From Desulfurococcales archaeon (GTDB taxonomy: Archaea > Thermoproteota > Thermoprotei_A > Sulfolobales > Acidilobaceae), in the NCBI GenBank assembly GCA_015521705.1, contig WANR01000018.1:1-64000 (forward strand): DNA of 64,000 nucleotides, read 5' to 3'. Below the pieces are notes generated by a model that worked only from the letters and a program-made list of their open reading frames with translations, ran no database searches and was not told the origin of the DNA. Below are positions 35,352 through 45,278 of this stretch, piece after piece. A program made the position numbers and the translations under genes. Numbering within the stretch: the stretch's first letter is position 1; every line of letters begins with the position of its first letter.

Positions 35352-35765
35352 TCAAAGGCCTGTTTTCCAGTTGACTCTTTTCACGTATTTGTCGAGTCCT
35401 ATGGAGTAAACCGCAGTCTCCACTATTTTTGCGTATCTTAGGTCGCCAAAGGATCTTCTCAGCTTCCCCTTCCTATATACTGCTTTAAAAACAGGCACCC
35501 CTTTCCAGTCGTATACAATTATGTAGCCTTGGACGTTATTCCATAGACCCCTGACCAGCCTTATCTGGACAGCGTATTCCCCCTCGCTGAGTTCTTCTTC
35601 TACGTACCTCGCCTCTCCAATCTTGTACATGGTCGGGGCTTTCCCAGGGGATTTCGAAGGTTTCCGCGTGGTTCCATCACGGTTAACTATTAGGGCTATC
35701 TTGCGCTCTATGTGTAAGCCCCTCTTGCTCCTGGAGGATTCCTCGATAAGCCTTATCTTTGCCAT
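35352..35765 (-). CDS. hypothetical protein
   Basis: 137 residues, not recognised. Basic N-terminus (RLIEESSRSKRGLHIERKIALIVNRDGTTRKPSKSPGK) and a beta-rich C-terminal domain (EGEYAVQIRLVRGLWNNVQGYIIVYDWKGVPVFKAVYRKGKLRRSF...). The strong codon usage match and ATG start with its own gap on both sides suggest a real gene. The long run of basic residues would fit nucleic-acid binding, without further support. Confidence 0.6.
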   Translation of the reverse strand: MAKIRLIEESSRSKRGLHIERKIALIVNRDGTTRKPSKSPGKAPTMYKIGEARYVEEELSEGEYAVQIRLVRGLWNNVQGYIIVYDWKGVPVFKAVYRKGKLRRSFGDLRYAKIVETAVYSIGLDKYVKRVNWKTGL

Positions 35766-35832
35766 TGCATGACGCCTCTCTTCTGAACCCTGTTTTATTA
35801 GCTTCGATCAGCGTTATTAACCAGGAGCTGGC

Positions 35833-36915
35833 GTGGTCTCGATGATTGCGGGAAAGCCTAATGTTTTAGTTGCAGGGGCGGGGGTTGCTGGTTCACTGCT
35901 TGCACGCGAGCTGGCCCGTGAGGGGTTCAGCGTTGCCCTTATAGATGTGGCTACTAGTTACAGGAAGGCTTGCGGCGACGCAGTCGCTCTAAGGGAAGGG
36001 TTGTTGGGGCTTCTTGAAAGGCTAGGGGTCGTTGTAACGCTTGTCAATAGTTTTGAGATAAGGATACATGGCGACGTCGTTTATGAGGAAAGCTTCAGCA
36101 AGCCTAAATGGGCTATAGTAGATAAGCCCGGGCTGGTAGCCAGTCTTAGGGAAGAAGCGGAGGCCGAGGAGGCCTTGTTTCTCCGCGGCATGTGGAAAAG
36201 TCAGAGAGGGACTGTGACGGTCGACGCCCGCGGGCCCTACGCTAATAAACCCGAGAGTAGGGTGTTTGTTTACCGCGTCATATCTAAAGCTAGATGGGAT
36301 CCCGGGAAAGCGCTTCTAGATTTCGACTTAAAGTCGAGAGGTTTCTACTGGATATTCCCGGCAGATGACGACGGCAAGACAGTTAATATCGGCGCGGGCT
36401 TCGAGACCGTTGACGCGGCAACCTACTTGAGGGAGATGGTAAAAAATTACTCATACAAGCTATTAGGAACCTTCGAGCCTTTAGACGAGAGAGGCGCGCC
36501 AGTAACGGTTAAGGGGCCTATAGTGACCCGCGAGGGCGACATACTTAAAGTTGGGGAGGCAGCTGGGCTTGTTGTATCGACGGCTGGAGAGGGTAACAGG
36601 CCTGCTATTCTTTCTGCTATGAGCCTCGCGAAGGCAATAAATTCCTCGTATCCTAACTTGAGAGAGATCGAGGAGAGATACAGGTCTGGCATCTCTCGTG
36701 TCATTAGCGAGGTCTTGGTGTCTAGAAAACTTTTAGAGGTGATAGAAAAGGCGGGGCCTGCGAGGGGGAAGACGCTAATGAAAAGCCTGCCAGAGAGCTT
36801 CTGGAGACTTTACCTGGGCTCAGCAGTCACCACGCGCCACGTCGTGTTAACCATGCTTAGGAGGCCTATTACTGGCTTGAGGTTGATCAGATCTCTCTTA
36901 TCTTCTCTAGCCTAG
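35833..36915 (+). CDS. FAD-dependent oxidoreductase of the geranylgeranyl reductase superfamily
   Basis: 360 residues. N-terminal FAD motif VLVAGAGVAGSLLARELAREGF (near 10-31), the KACGDAVALREG motif related to the CGD segment of geranylgeranyl reductases, SRGFYWIFPADDDGKTVNIGAG in the middle, and KVGEAAGLVVSTAGEGNRPAILSAMSLAKAI for the ribityl-binding motif. It is shorter than the gene at 14861 and diverged from it. Likely a prenyl or quinone reductase; substrate unknown. Its last 29 bases overlap the opposite-strand gene. Confidence 0.8.
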   Translation: MVSMIAGKPNVLVAGAGVAGSLLARELAREGFSVALIDVATSYRKACGDAVALREGLLGLLERLGVVVTLVNSFEIRIHGDVVYEESFSKPKWAIVDKPGLVASLREEAEAEEALFLRGMWKSQRGTVTVDARGPYANKPESRVFVYRVISKARWDPGKALLDFDLKSRGFYWIFPADDDGKTVNIGAGFETVDAATYLREMVKNYSYKLLGTFEPLDERGAPVTVKGPIVTREGDILKVGEAAGLVVSTAGEGNRPAILSAMSLAKAINSSYPNLREIEERYRSGISRVISEVLVSRKLLEVIEKAGPARGKTLMKSLPESFWRLYLGSAVTTRHVVLTMLRRPITGLRLIRSLLSSLA

Positions 36916-37489
36916 CCATGAAGGCTTCTATGGTCTTAGCTTTTCCTTCCCTGCATATAGTGTAGACTATGTTGTCATCCTTAACAGTCAGCTCTACCTT
37001 AACGTATGGCTCCTCTACTATGGCCACGCCCTCTTTTAGTGACACCTGGTACCCACTGTATTTCAGGGCCCTCACGACATAGTCCAAGCTTAATCGTCTA
37101 GGAGTTTGGGACTCCTTATCCTTAATGAGGCTAACCAGTTCCAGGGCCTTTTTAGCCACAGGCTCGCAGGACGAAGAGTACTTGTCTGCCAGCTCCTTTA
37201 GCACCTGTTCTAAGAGCCATGTCAGGTTGGTGTTCTTAACCATGTCTACGAGGTCCCACCATTCCTCGCTCTTGAAATAGTCTAGTAGCCTCATAGGATC
37301 GCCACTTATTAGGGAGAACTTGTACTTATCCTCAGCTCTCCCTATGCTAGTCCTAACATCGTCTGCCAGGCCCCTAGGTATCTTGTTTATGTTAAGGGCC
37401 AAGACTCTGTTAACTATGTGCCTTAGAAAGTCTCGGTCTGGCTTGCACTCTTTAGCTTCAATAGCCTGCAACCGAGCCACCCTTATCAA
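36887..37489 (-). CDS. hypothetical protein
   Basis: 200 residues, not recognised. Helical N-terminal two thirds (CKPDRDFLRHIVNRVLALNINKIPRGLADDVRTSIGRAEDKYKF...), then RRLSLDYVVRALKYSGYQVSLKEGVAIVEEPYVKVELTVKDD, an alpha/beta segment. A C-terminal helix follows. It overlaps the flavoprotein gene tail to tail by 29 bases. Composition and length support a true gene; no function can be assigned. Confidence 0.6.
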   Translation of the reverse strand: MIRVARLQAIEAKECKPDRDFLRHIVNRVLALNINKIPRGLADDVRTSIGRAEDKYKFSLISGDPMRLLDYFKSEEWWDLVDMVKNTNLTWLLEQVLKELADKYSSSCEPVAKKALELVSLIKDKESQTPRRLSLDYVVRALKYSGYQVSLKEGVAIVEEPYVKVELTVKDDNIVYTICREGKAKTIEAFMARLEKIREI

Positions 37490-37581
37490 TTCGGCGCGTC
37501 TCAGATCTTAAAACAGTTCCCCAGCTCTAGTATGTGATTTAAGGGCGTACAACAGGTAGTTCGTGTGGGTTGGTGTAGGCG

Positions 37582-39072
37582 TTGAAGAGGATAGCGCCTT
37601 ACCTAGCCCTAGCACTTGTTACCGCCGGTCTACCTTTAACTGCGGGCGGACTATACGGGATCTTCCTGTACTATGCCAGAGGCGACTATAGGGAATACGT
37701 GGTCGGCTACGAGATGGCTCTCGCAGGGGGCCTGCTAGTAGCCCTAGGATACCTAGCGTCGCGGGTGCGCGCTGGACCCATAAGAGCTGGCGAGGGAGTG
37801 CTGGCTACTACTCTAGTGTGGCTCATAGTCCCTATAATAACGGGAATACCACTTGCTATGACGCTAGAGATACCGCTAATCGACGCTATATTCGAGAGTG
37901 CCAGTGGATGGACGACAACAGGGCTCTCCATATTCACCGGGGAACCGAGCAGCTGGGGCTCTGTTTATGTTCCTAGCGTAGACGAGCTTCCGGGATCCAT
38001 AAAGCTTTGGCGTGGCCTGATACAGTGGTTGGGCGGGCTTGGCATTATAGTCTTTACAATTGCGTTCTTGGCAAGGCCAGGCATTTCGGCGGCGCTTCTC
38101 TACCTTGCAGAGGGCAGGTTCGAGAGGTTAGAGGCGAGCCTGAAGAGGAGCGCTACCAAGATGGGCATAATATATGCCACATTAACTATTATATGCATAG
38201 CTCTCTTCAAAATGACCGGGATCGGCTGGGAGGACTCTGTGATCCACGGCCTAACAGGAATAGCTACTGGAGGCTTTTCCACGAAATCGGAGAGCATGGC
38301 TTCCTACATTTATAACGACTATGTTTTAGCAGTAGCTCTTTTTGCAGCCTTTCTGGGGGCATCTAATTTCGCAGACCACTACAATATATTGACGCTGAGG
38401 CCGGGGAGGCTTAGGGAAAGCGTTGAGCTTAAAGCTCAACTGTTCCTATTGGCAGTATTTGTCGCGGCAGCGTATGCCATATATTATAGGGACTCGCTGC
38501 TAAGAGAGGCGTACACGCTTAAACAGTCCGTGTTCGACACTATTTCAGCTCTCTTGAACGTGGGCTTTCAAACAGGGGATCTAGGGGAAGCCCCTGGAGC
38601 TTTCAAGTTCCTGATATTGCTAGCTACCATAATAGGTGGAAGCGCTTTTTCAACGGCTGGAGGGATAAAAATTCTTAGAGTCGTGATAGCGGCGAAGATC
38701 ATCAAGATCCAAGCCCTAGAGTCTATAAAACCCCCAGGCTATGCTCCCAACAAGAGGCTTGGAAAATACATAGTGGACGAGCACCTAGAGAAAGCCACCA
38801 TAAGCGTTGTATCCTCCTTCTTCATCCTTTATGGTTTCCTAGTAGTGGCTCTCTTGATAATGTATCCCGGCAAGTACCCTCTAGATAATTTGCTCCTTGA
38901 AACTGCTTCTGCAGTATTTAATATGGGTGAGAGTACAGGCATAACTGGTGCGGGGGCTCCTATCGGCTTGAAAGTCCTCTTCATAGGGGCAATGCTTTTA
39001 GGACGCGTCGAGATTCTCCCTTTTATAATAGCGCTATTCTATCTGGCTGATAGGGCTAAGAGGATAATGTAG
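37582..39072 (+). CDS. trkH: TrkH/KtrB-type potassium uptake protein
   Basis: 496-residue membrane protein with four membrane-pore-membrane repeats. The first P loop carries FESASGWTTTGLSIF, later loops have IHGLTGIATGGFSTKSES, ALLNVGFQTGDLG and ASAVFNMGESTGITGAG, each with the selectivity-filter glycine. RGLIQWLGGLGIIVFTIAFL is a family hallmark. It imports K+ in partnership with a cytosolic TrkA, which is not adjacent. TTG start 37582 after GGTGTAGG. It ends 30 bases from the ArsR-type regulator that converges on it. Confidence 0.95.
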   Translation: MKRIAPYLALALVTAGLPLTAGGLYGIFLYYARGDYREYVVGYEMALAGGLLVALGYLASRVRAGPIRAGEGVLATTLVWLIVPIITGIPLAMTLEIPLIDAIFESASGWTTTGLSIFTGEPSSWGSVYVPSVDELPGSIKLWRGLIQWLGGLGIIVFTIAFLARPGISAALLYLAEGRFERLEASLKRSATKMGIIYATLTIICIALFKMTGIGWEDSVIHGLTGIATGGFSTKSESMASYIYNDYVLAVALFAAFLGASNFADHYNILTLRPGRLRESVELKAQLFLLAVFVAAAYAIYYRDSLLREAYTLKQSVFDTISALLNVGFQTGDLGEAPGAFKFLILLATIIGGSAFSTAGGIKILRVVIAAKIIKIQALESIKPPGYAPNKRLGKYIVDEHLEKATISVVSSFFILYGFLVVALLIMYPGKYPLDNLLLETASAVFNMGESTGITGAGAPIGLKVLFIGAMLLGRVEILPFIIALFYLADRAKRIM

Positions 39073-39102
39073 GTTTTCCATCTTTAGGTTTAAGGGGAAA
39101 AA

Positions 39103-39435
39103 CTACTCTTCAGGGCTTATCATAAAAACTATCTTGTTCACGTTTAGTTCTACTACCTTCTTTATACCTCTTTGTCCAGGCATGTATCTAGCCTTAACTA
39201 TATCTACGTTTTCAAGCTTTCTTATCTGGCTGCTAATGTTGGCTTTGCTCTGGCCTATTTTCTCGGCTATCACGTCTAAGTCTATAGGGCCTTTCAGTAG
39301 GTACTCTAGTATGCGAGTCCTAGTTTCGCTAGCAAGCGCTCCAGCTACTTTAGCTATGTATTTGGAACCTATAACGTATAGTACTCCCTCCTTCTCGTAG
39401 ATTCCCTCCTTTTTTGTTATCTCCTTTTCCCCCAT
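39103..39435 (-). CDS. ArsR-type winged-helix transcriptional regulator
   Basis: About 110 residues. Winged helix AGALASETRTRILEYLLKGPIDLDVIAEKIGQSKANISSQIRKLENVDIVKARYMPGQRGIKKVVELN with the recognition helix SKANISSQIRKLE. No metal-site cysteines of the ArsR/SmtB type are seen. The ATG at 39435, 9 nt after GGTAGGTG, is preferred over the upstream ATG 39453. Just upstream lies a direct repeat (39453-39487) that overlaps its probable promoter, so it may repress itself. Confidence 0.85.
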   Translation of the reverse strand: MGEKEITKKEGIYEKEGVLYVIGSKYIAKVAGALASETRTRILEYLLKGPIDLDVIAEKIGQSKANISSQIRKLENVDIVKARYMPGQRGIKKVVELNVNKIVFMISPEE

Positions 39436-39452
39436 AATACATACACCTACCA

Positions 39453-39487
39453 TTTATAATGTGTCCTACAATAATTTATAATGTTCC
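39453..39487 (-). promoter_or_regulatory. direct repeat overlapping the TATA region of the ArsR-type gene (possible autoregulatory operator)
   Basis: TTTATAATGTGTCC (39453-39466) and TTTATAATGTTCC (39475-39487) are the same element repeated 22 bp apart, two helical turns. On the minus strand each copy holds an ATTATAAA TATA-like core. A dimeric regulator could bind both from one face of the DNA. Confidence 0.5.
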
Positions 39488-39510
39488 ATTCGAGTTTAAA
39501 TTTTTTAGGC

Positions 39511-39525
39511 TAACCTTTAAGGTTA
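39511..39525. repeat. palindrome TAACCT-TTA-AGGTTA
   Basis: Perfect 6-bp arms with a 3-bp spacer in the AT-rich region between the ArsR-type gene and rio2. This is a candidate protein-binding site, one of several in this region. Confidence 0.4.
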
Positions 39526-39629
39526 AAACACGTCTAGGAGGCCATGTTAGGGCTCCAATAAGTTTAGCAAACATTCATACACAGTCTTGAATGCTTAGAA
39601 ACTTTACAAGACTTCCCAAGATTAGTCTC

Positions 39630-39653
39630 ATTGAGTCCTTTAAATCCCTCAAT
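39630..39653. repeat. inverted repeat ATTGAG-N12-CTCAAT
   Basis: Perfect 6-bp arms with a 12-bp spacer centred on TTTAAA, 72-95 bases upstream of the rio2 start. The arms flank a TATA-like core, suggesting an operator around a promoter. Confidence 0.4.
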
Positions 39654-39683
39654 AGAACTACTATAATAGTTCTACTGTAGAAC
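39653..39683. promoter_or_regulatory. three-half-site operator upstream of rio2
   Basis: TAGAACT (39653-39659) and AGTTCTA (39668-39674) form a perfect inverted repeat around ACTATAAT. The second half-site is used again in GTTCTAC-T-GTAGAAC (39669-39683). This gives three alternating copies of a TAGAAC half-site, with a TATA-like core inside the first pair. Confidence 0.5.
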
Positions 39684-39724
39684 ATTATTTTATTACTAAG
39701 ATAGATAATTGGGGGTTAGGGGGT

Positions 39725-40627
39725 TTGACGGCGCTACTAGCCGAGATCCTAGATAGAGTAGAGAAAAACGATGTAATCGTGCTGTACTCCATAGAGAGGA
39801 ATCTTACGCGCTATAAATACGTGCCCCTGGAAGTCATTGAGAGGGTGTCTCGCCTGCCACCCTCTTCTATCCAGAAGAGCATAAAGAGGCTCACAGAGCT
39901 CAAGCTAGTTAGGAGAAGGCTTGGCAACTTCAGCGGCTACACGCTAACCTATAGAGGCCTGGATGTTCTGGCCCTTAACAGTCTCCTACGGAGGGGCTAT
40001 ATCACGAGGTTGGGCGACAAGATAGGTGTTGGCAAGGAGAGCGATATATACATTGCAGAGTCTCCCAGAGGCCTTGTTGTAGTGAAGTTGCATAGAGAGG
40101 GTAGAACCTCCTTTTCTAAGGTTAGAAGGGTTAGAAGTTATGCCCAGGAAATAGAGGGCGAGGACTGGATACGTGTCGTGAAAACTATAGGGGAGAGAGA
40201 GTTTAAGGCACTGGTAGAGCTAAGATCCAACAAGGCTCTAGTTCCCGAGCCTGTGACATATAACAGGCATGCCGTGGTGCAGGAGTACATTAGAGGAGTT
40301 GACCTGTACAAAGTGGAAGACCTGGACGAGGAGACTGCTAGAGCGACTCTGGCAGATGTTATAGAAACTCTTAGGATAGCGTATACTAAGGTAGGAATAG
40401 TGCATGGCGATCTTAGCCAGTACAACGTGTTAATATCGGAGGATGGCAGGGGCTATGTAATAGACTGGCCACAGTATGTCTATAAGGGGGAAGAGTCTAG
40501 CGGTGAACTCCTGTTTAGGGACGTGAAATATATTACTTCCTACTATGAAAGGAAATTCGGAGTAAGCGTAGATGCTGGGAGGGTTCTAAAGTACGTTAAG
40601 GGGGAAATTAATGAAAAACCCCTCTAG
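39725..40627 (+). CDS. rio2: RIO2-type serine protein kinase
   Basis: 300 residues. N-terminal winged helix (about 1-85; SSIQKSIKRLTELKLVRRR) typical of Rio2, then the RIO kinase core: P-loop IGVGKESDIYIAESPRG, ATP lysine in VVVKLHREGRTSF, hinge EYIRGVDLY, catalytic HGDLSQYNVLI and metal-binding VIDWPQYV. Rio2 acts in late maturation of the 40S/30S subunit. TTG start 39725. Its end overlaps the DUF460 gene by 17 bases. Confidence 0.95.
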   Translation: MTALLAEILDRVEKNDVIVLYSIERNLTRYKYVPLEVIERVSRLPPSSIQKSIKRLTELKLVRRRLGNFSGYTLTYRGLDVLALNSLLRRGYITRLGDKIGVGKESDIYIAESPRGLVVVKLHREGRTSFSKVRRVRSYAQEIEGEDWIRVVKTIGEREFKALVELRSNKALVPEPVTYNRHAVVQEYIRGVDLYKVEDLDEETARATLADVIETLRIAYTKVGIVHGDLSQYNVLISEDGRGYVIDWPQYVYKGEESSGELLFRDVKYITSYYERKFGVSVDAGRVLKYVKGEINEKPL

Positions 40628-42647
40628 CAGGGTTTACATGGGTGTAGATCTACAGGAGGGGAGCCCGGGATCCTCTAGTAGGCAAGCTAGATACTATATC
40701 GTCATCATAGACGAGGAAGGCAGGCTCATAGGAAAATACCCTAACAGTACCCTATCCAGGCTAGTGAGATTAGCTGTGGAGTATAGGCCCGTTTCCATAG
40801 GGCTCGACAATATCTACGAGTTAGGCGCCAGCGAGAGAGATATAGTAAGGCTCCTCTCGTTTCTGCCAGACGAGACGCAGGTAGTCCAGGTTAACGTTCT
40901 CGACGATGTTGTGACTCTCAAGGAAGCAGCCAGAAAGGCGGGCATCGGGATAGACTCGGGGAAGCTGTCACCTGGTAAGACAGCTTACCTAGCAGCGCTA
41001 CTGGCTTCTAAGGGTGTGGGTCTACCCGTGAAGAGCATGGAGGAGAAGACCATCATAGTGGTCTCCAAGAGTAAGAGCAGCTCGAAGGGGGGATGGAGCC
41101 AGCAGAGGTTTCAGAGGGCCCTGAGGGCCATAATACACTACACTGCGATGGATATAAAAGAGGCCCTGGATAGGGCTGGGCTCGAATATGATTATAGGTA
41201 CAGGAAGAGCGTTGGGGGCTTCGAGTCGGCGATTTTCATCGTGTATGCTCGGAGGGACCGTGTTAGGTCAATAATAAGGGAGGGCGAGAGCTACGGGTGC
41301 AGAATAAGGATTAAGCCCGTGTATAGAGTGAGGCTGGATCTGCCTCAAAAATCCTCCAAAAAACCTAGCAGGAGCGTCATAGTAGGGGTGGATCCAGGCT
41401 CTACAACAGGCTTGGCTATCTTAGACACTATGGGTAATCTTCTCTACCTCGAGAGTATGAAAAGCGTGGATCCAGGAGAGATCCTGGAAGTTGTGAGGAA
41501 ATATGGGAAACCACTAATAGTTGCTGTGGACGTTAAAGACCCTCCAGAGAGTATTAGGAGAATAGCTGCTAAAACAGGAGCAGAAATATACACTCCATCG
41601 AGCGATATGGAGGTTCAGGAAAAACGAGAGATAGCCTATAGTTTCCTTGAAAGCAAAGGTATAAGCCTCGACCTGGACTCCCACAAAAGAGACGCACTGG
41701 CAGCCGCATACAAGGCTTATACCATGCTTAGGGCAAAGCTGAGCCAGATAGAGGCTCATGTCAGAAAGCTGGGGCTGCCTCTTAACACCGAGAAGATCAA
41801 GGCTGAAGTGTTGAGGGGCAAGACTATAGCTGAGTCGATAGAAAAGGAGATAGAAAGGGTCTTGTTCAAAAAGGGAAGTGGCAGGGAGGGGCCTGCGGCA
41901 GAGTACTATGCAGCGGCCCCTACTACAGAGCCTCGGGGCGGTGTCCTTAAGAGGCCCGAGCCCGAAGAGCAGTTAATGGGGACCATTGAAAGCTTGGAAG
42001 CCGAAAAAAGGCTTTTGGAAAATAGGATTAAGGAGTTAGAGAGGAGACTTGAAGAGGCCGAGATTAAAGTGAGAGAGCACTTCAGACAAGTCAAGGCGGA
42101 AGCTGTTAAAGATGAGATGGTGGTTAGACTTAGGCAGAGGATAAGCCTCCTTGAGGGAGAAATAAAAAATCTTAAGGAGTCCCTTGAGGCTAGAGAGGCC
42201 ATGGTTAAGAGCCTCGTAGGCATAATAGCTTGTATTGGTAGAGGGGAATGCGTGCCAGTCAGGTCGGTCAAGGTACTCACAAGCTCTTCTTTCAAAAGGA
42301 CTGAAAGACTCCTCGGCCCTCTTAGAAAAGGAGAGATAGTCCACGTGGAAGATGTTAACGTGTTCGAGAAGGCTGTTCTAGAAGAGCTCCATGATAGAGG
42401 TGTTCGTGCCATACTTATTGAGGGGGAAACCTCCCCTTTTCAGGGCCCTGCAGAATCTAGGATGATTCCAGTTGTATCTTGTAGTGGCTTGGTGGTTGAT
42501 AGAGTAGGAGATATAGTTGTAGTGAGGGCCGAGGTTTTGGGCAAGATAGAGGACGCGAGGAGAGAGCTAGAAAGGAGAAAAGCGTTAAGCCTGAACCTTG
42601 AAAAGCTTATAAATAGTTACAGGGAGTCTAGAAAGAGTGCTAGATAG
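40611..42647 (+). CDS. DUF460 protein, predicted RNase H-like nuclease
   Basis: 678 residues. The N-terminal domain (VYMGVDLQEGSPGSSSRQARYYIVIIDEEGRLIGKY...) and a central domain beginning VIVGVDPGSTTGLAILD (near 259) both look like RNase H/RuvC-fold repeats; DLDSHKRDALAAAYKAY carries a late acidic motif as in RuvC-like enzymes. A coiled coil follows (about 455-545), then a C-terminal domain. This archaeal family has no settled function; a nuclease role in rRNA or DNA metabolism is inferred from the fold. Coupling with rio2 hints at ribosome maturation. Confidence 0.85.
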   Translation: MKNPSSRVYMGVDLQEGSPGSSSRQARYYIVIIDEEGRLIGKYPNSTLSRLVRLAVEYRPVSIGLDNIYELGASERDIVRLLSFLPDETQVVQVNVLDDVVTLKEAARKAGIGIDSGKLSPGKTAYLAALLASKGVGLPVKSMEEKTIIVVSKSKSSSKGGWSQQRFQRALRAIIHYTAMDIKEALDRAGLEYDYRYRKSVGGFESAIFIVYARRDRVRSIIREGESYGCRIRIKPVYRVRLDLPQKSSKKPSRSVIVGVDPGSTTGLAILDTMGNLLYLESMKSVDPGEILEVVRKYGKPLIVAVDVKDPPESIRRIAAKTGAEIYTPSSDMEVQEKREIAYSFLESKGISLDLDSHKRDALAAAYKAYTMLRAKLSQIEAHVRKLGLPLNTEKIKAEVLRGKTIAESIEKEIERVLFKKGSGREGPAAEYYAAAPTTEPRGGVLKRPEPEEQLMGTIESLEAEKRLLENRIKELERRLEEAEIKVREHFRQVKAEAVKDEMVVRLRQRISLLEGEIKNLKESLEAREAMVKSLVGIIACIGRGECVPVRSVKVLTSSSFKRTERLLGPLRKGEIVHVEDVNVFEKAVLEELHDRGVRAILIEGETSPFQGPAESRMIPVVSCSGLVVDRVGDIVVVRAEVLGKIEDARRELERRKALSLNLEKLINSYRESRKSAR

Positions 42648-42660
42648 TGGTGATGTATTC

Positions 42661-42690
42661 TAATTATTATCATTTTTATTATCTTTAAAA
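42661..42690 (+). terminator. T-rich terminator after the DUF460 gene
   Basis: Several T tracts (TTATTATCATTTTTATTATCTTT pattern across 42664-42686) begin 14 bases after the stop codon. Archaeal RNA polymerase terminates at such T runs without a stem. Confidence 0.55.
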
Positions 42691-42977
42691 TATTTGGAGT
42701 AAAGCTTTAGCTTTGCTTATTATCGGGTATGGCTAGTACTGCGCCTGATGCCTATAGTTGCATTAACTTATCTTAGGCACCTTACTTCGCCCCCCATTAA
42801 GGCACAGTAGCCATCAAGGGGTGGAGGGCCTTATGCTTAAGTTCCTCGCGGACAGCTCTTGTAGTAGCGGTCTATACGGCCTCTCTGAGAAATTCTAGCG
42901 GCTTGGGGAAGGCCTGGGCTGCTCATAGTTGCCTAAGTAGTCAAAGATGTAGATAAGAAGCAGCCACTAGAGCGCCC

Positions 42978-42984
42978 TTTATAA
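42978..42984 (+). promoter_or_regulatory. TATA box of pyrG
   Basis: TTTATAA in CCCTTTATAAC predicts transcription from about 43008, just before the start codons at 43015/43024. Confidence 0.6.
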
Positions 42985-43002
42985 CTTCTAGCATGTTTGT
43001 AG

Positions 43003-44631
<1,629 letters not shown>

Positions 44632-44725
44632 AACAATTCTAGTCCTTCGTCTAAACCTTTAATTCGCCAATGGTTCCCGGTATATCTTGGGCAAATAAGG
44701 GTTACAAGGCTAAGGAGGTTTAGGA

Positions 44726-45148
44726 TTGAAAGATGAGAAGACCATGGAGACGTGCGGCCGATCCTTTGAAGCTGAGGTATTTAGTGGTAGGGGTGAGGGC
44801 AGTTTTTATGTCAGTATTTATGCTAGGAAGTTTAGAGAGAAGCTAGGCTTCACGCCCTATCCAGGCACTCTGAATACTAGATTGCTAGATGGCGAATCTA
44901 CACGGTTATTCAATAGATGTCTCGGTGGGGCTAGGAGCTACTATGTAGAGCCGCCGGCAATACCGGGGGCAAGGCTAGGCGCGGTGCTAGCCTATAAAGC
45001 GCGCATAAACGGTCTGCAGGCTTGGATAGTGCGCCCCTTAATAACGTTTTACAAGGATGACGTCGTAGAATTTCTCTCGGAAATCTACTTGAGAAAAGCA
45101 CTAAACCTCAAAGACGGTGACAGGGTTCAAATAAAATTAGAGCTATAA
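44726..45148 (+). CDS. ribK: archaeal CTP-dependent riboflavin kinase
   Basis: 140 residues, DUF120 family. Motifs: GRGEGSFYVSIYARKFREKLGFTPYPGTLNTRLLD (substrate and nucleotide binding, residues about 21-55), VRPLITFYKDDVVEFLSEIYLRKALNLKDGDRVQIKL (C-terminal). Unlike bacterial RibF it uses CTP to make FMN. TTG start 44726 behind AAGGAGG. Standing next to CTP synthase, it links FMN supply with CTP level, useful for the many flavoproteins of this region. Confidence 0.93.
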   Translation: MKDEKTMETCGRSFEAEVFSGRGEGSFYVSIYARKFREKLGFTPYPGTLNTRLLDGESTRLFNRCLGGARSYYVEPPAIPGARLGAVLAYKARINGLQAWIVRPLITFYKDDVVEFLSEIYLRKALNLKDGDRVQIKLEL

Positions 45149-45278
45149 AACCCAATTAGCCGATCCCCCTAGTTAATGTAGAGTAATGTGACAGATACCT
45201 TCGATGCTTTGCGTAGGCTTTAGCTGTTTCTCGAGCGTTTCGTATTTAAAACCCTGCCAGTGACAGCATTGGTACGGG

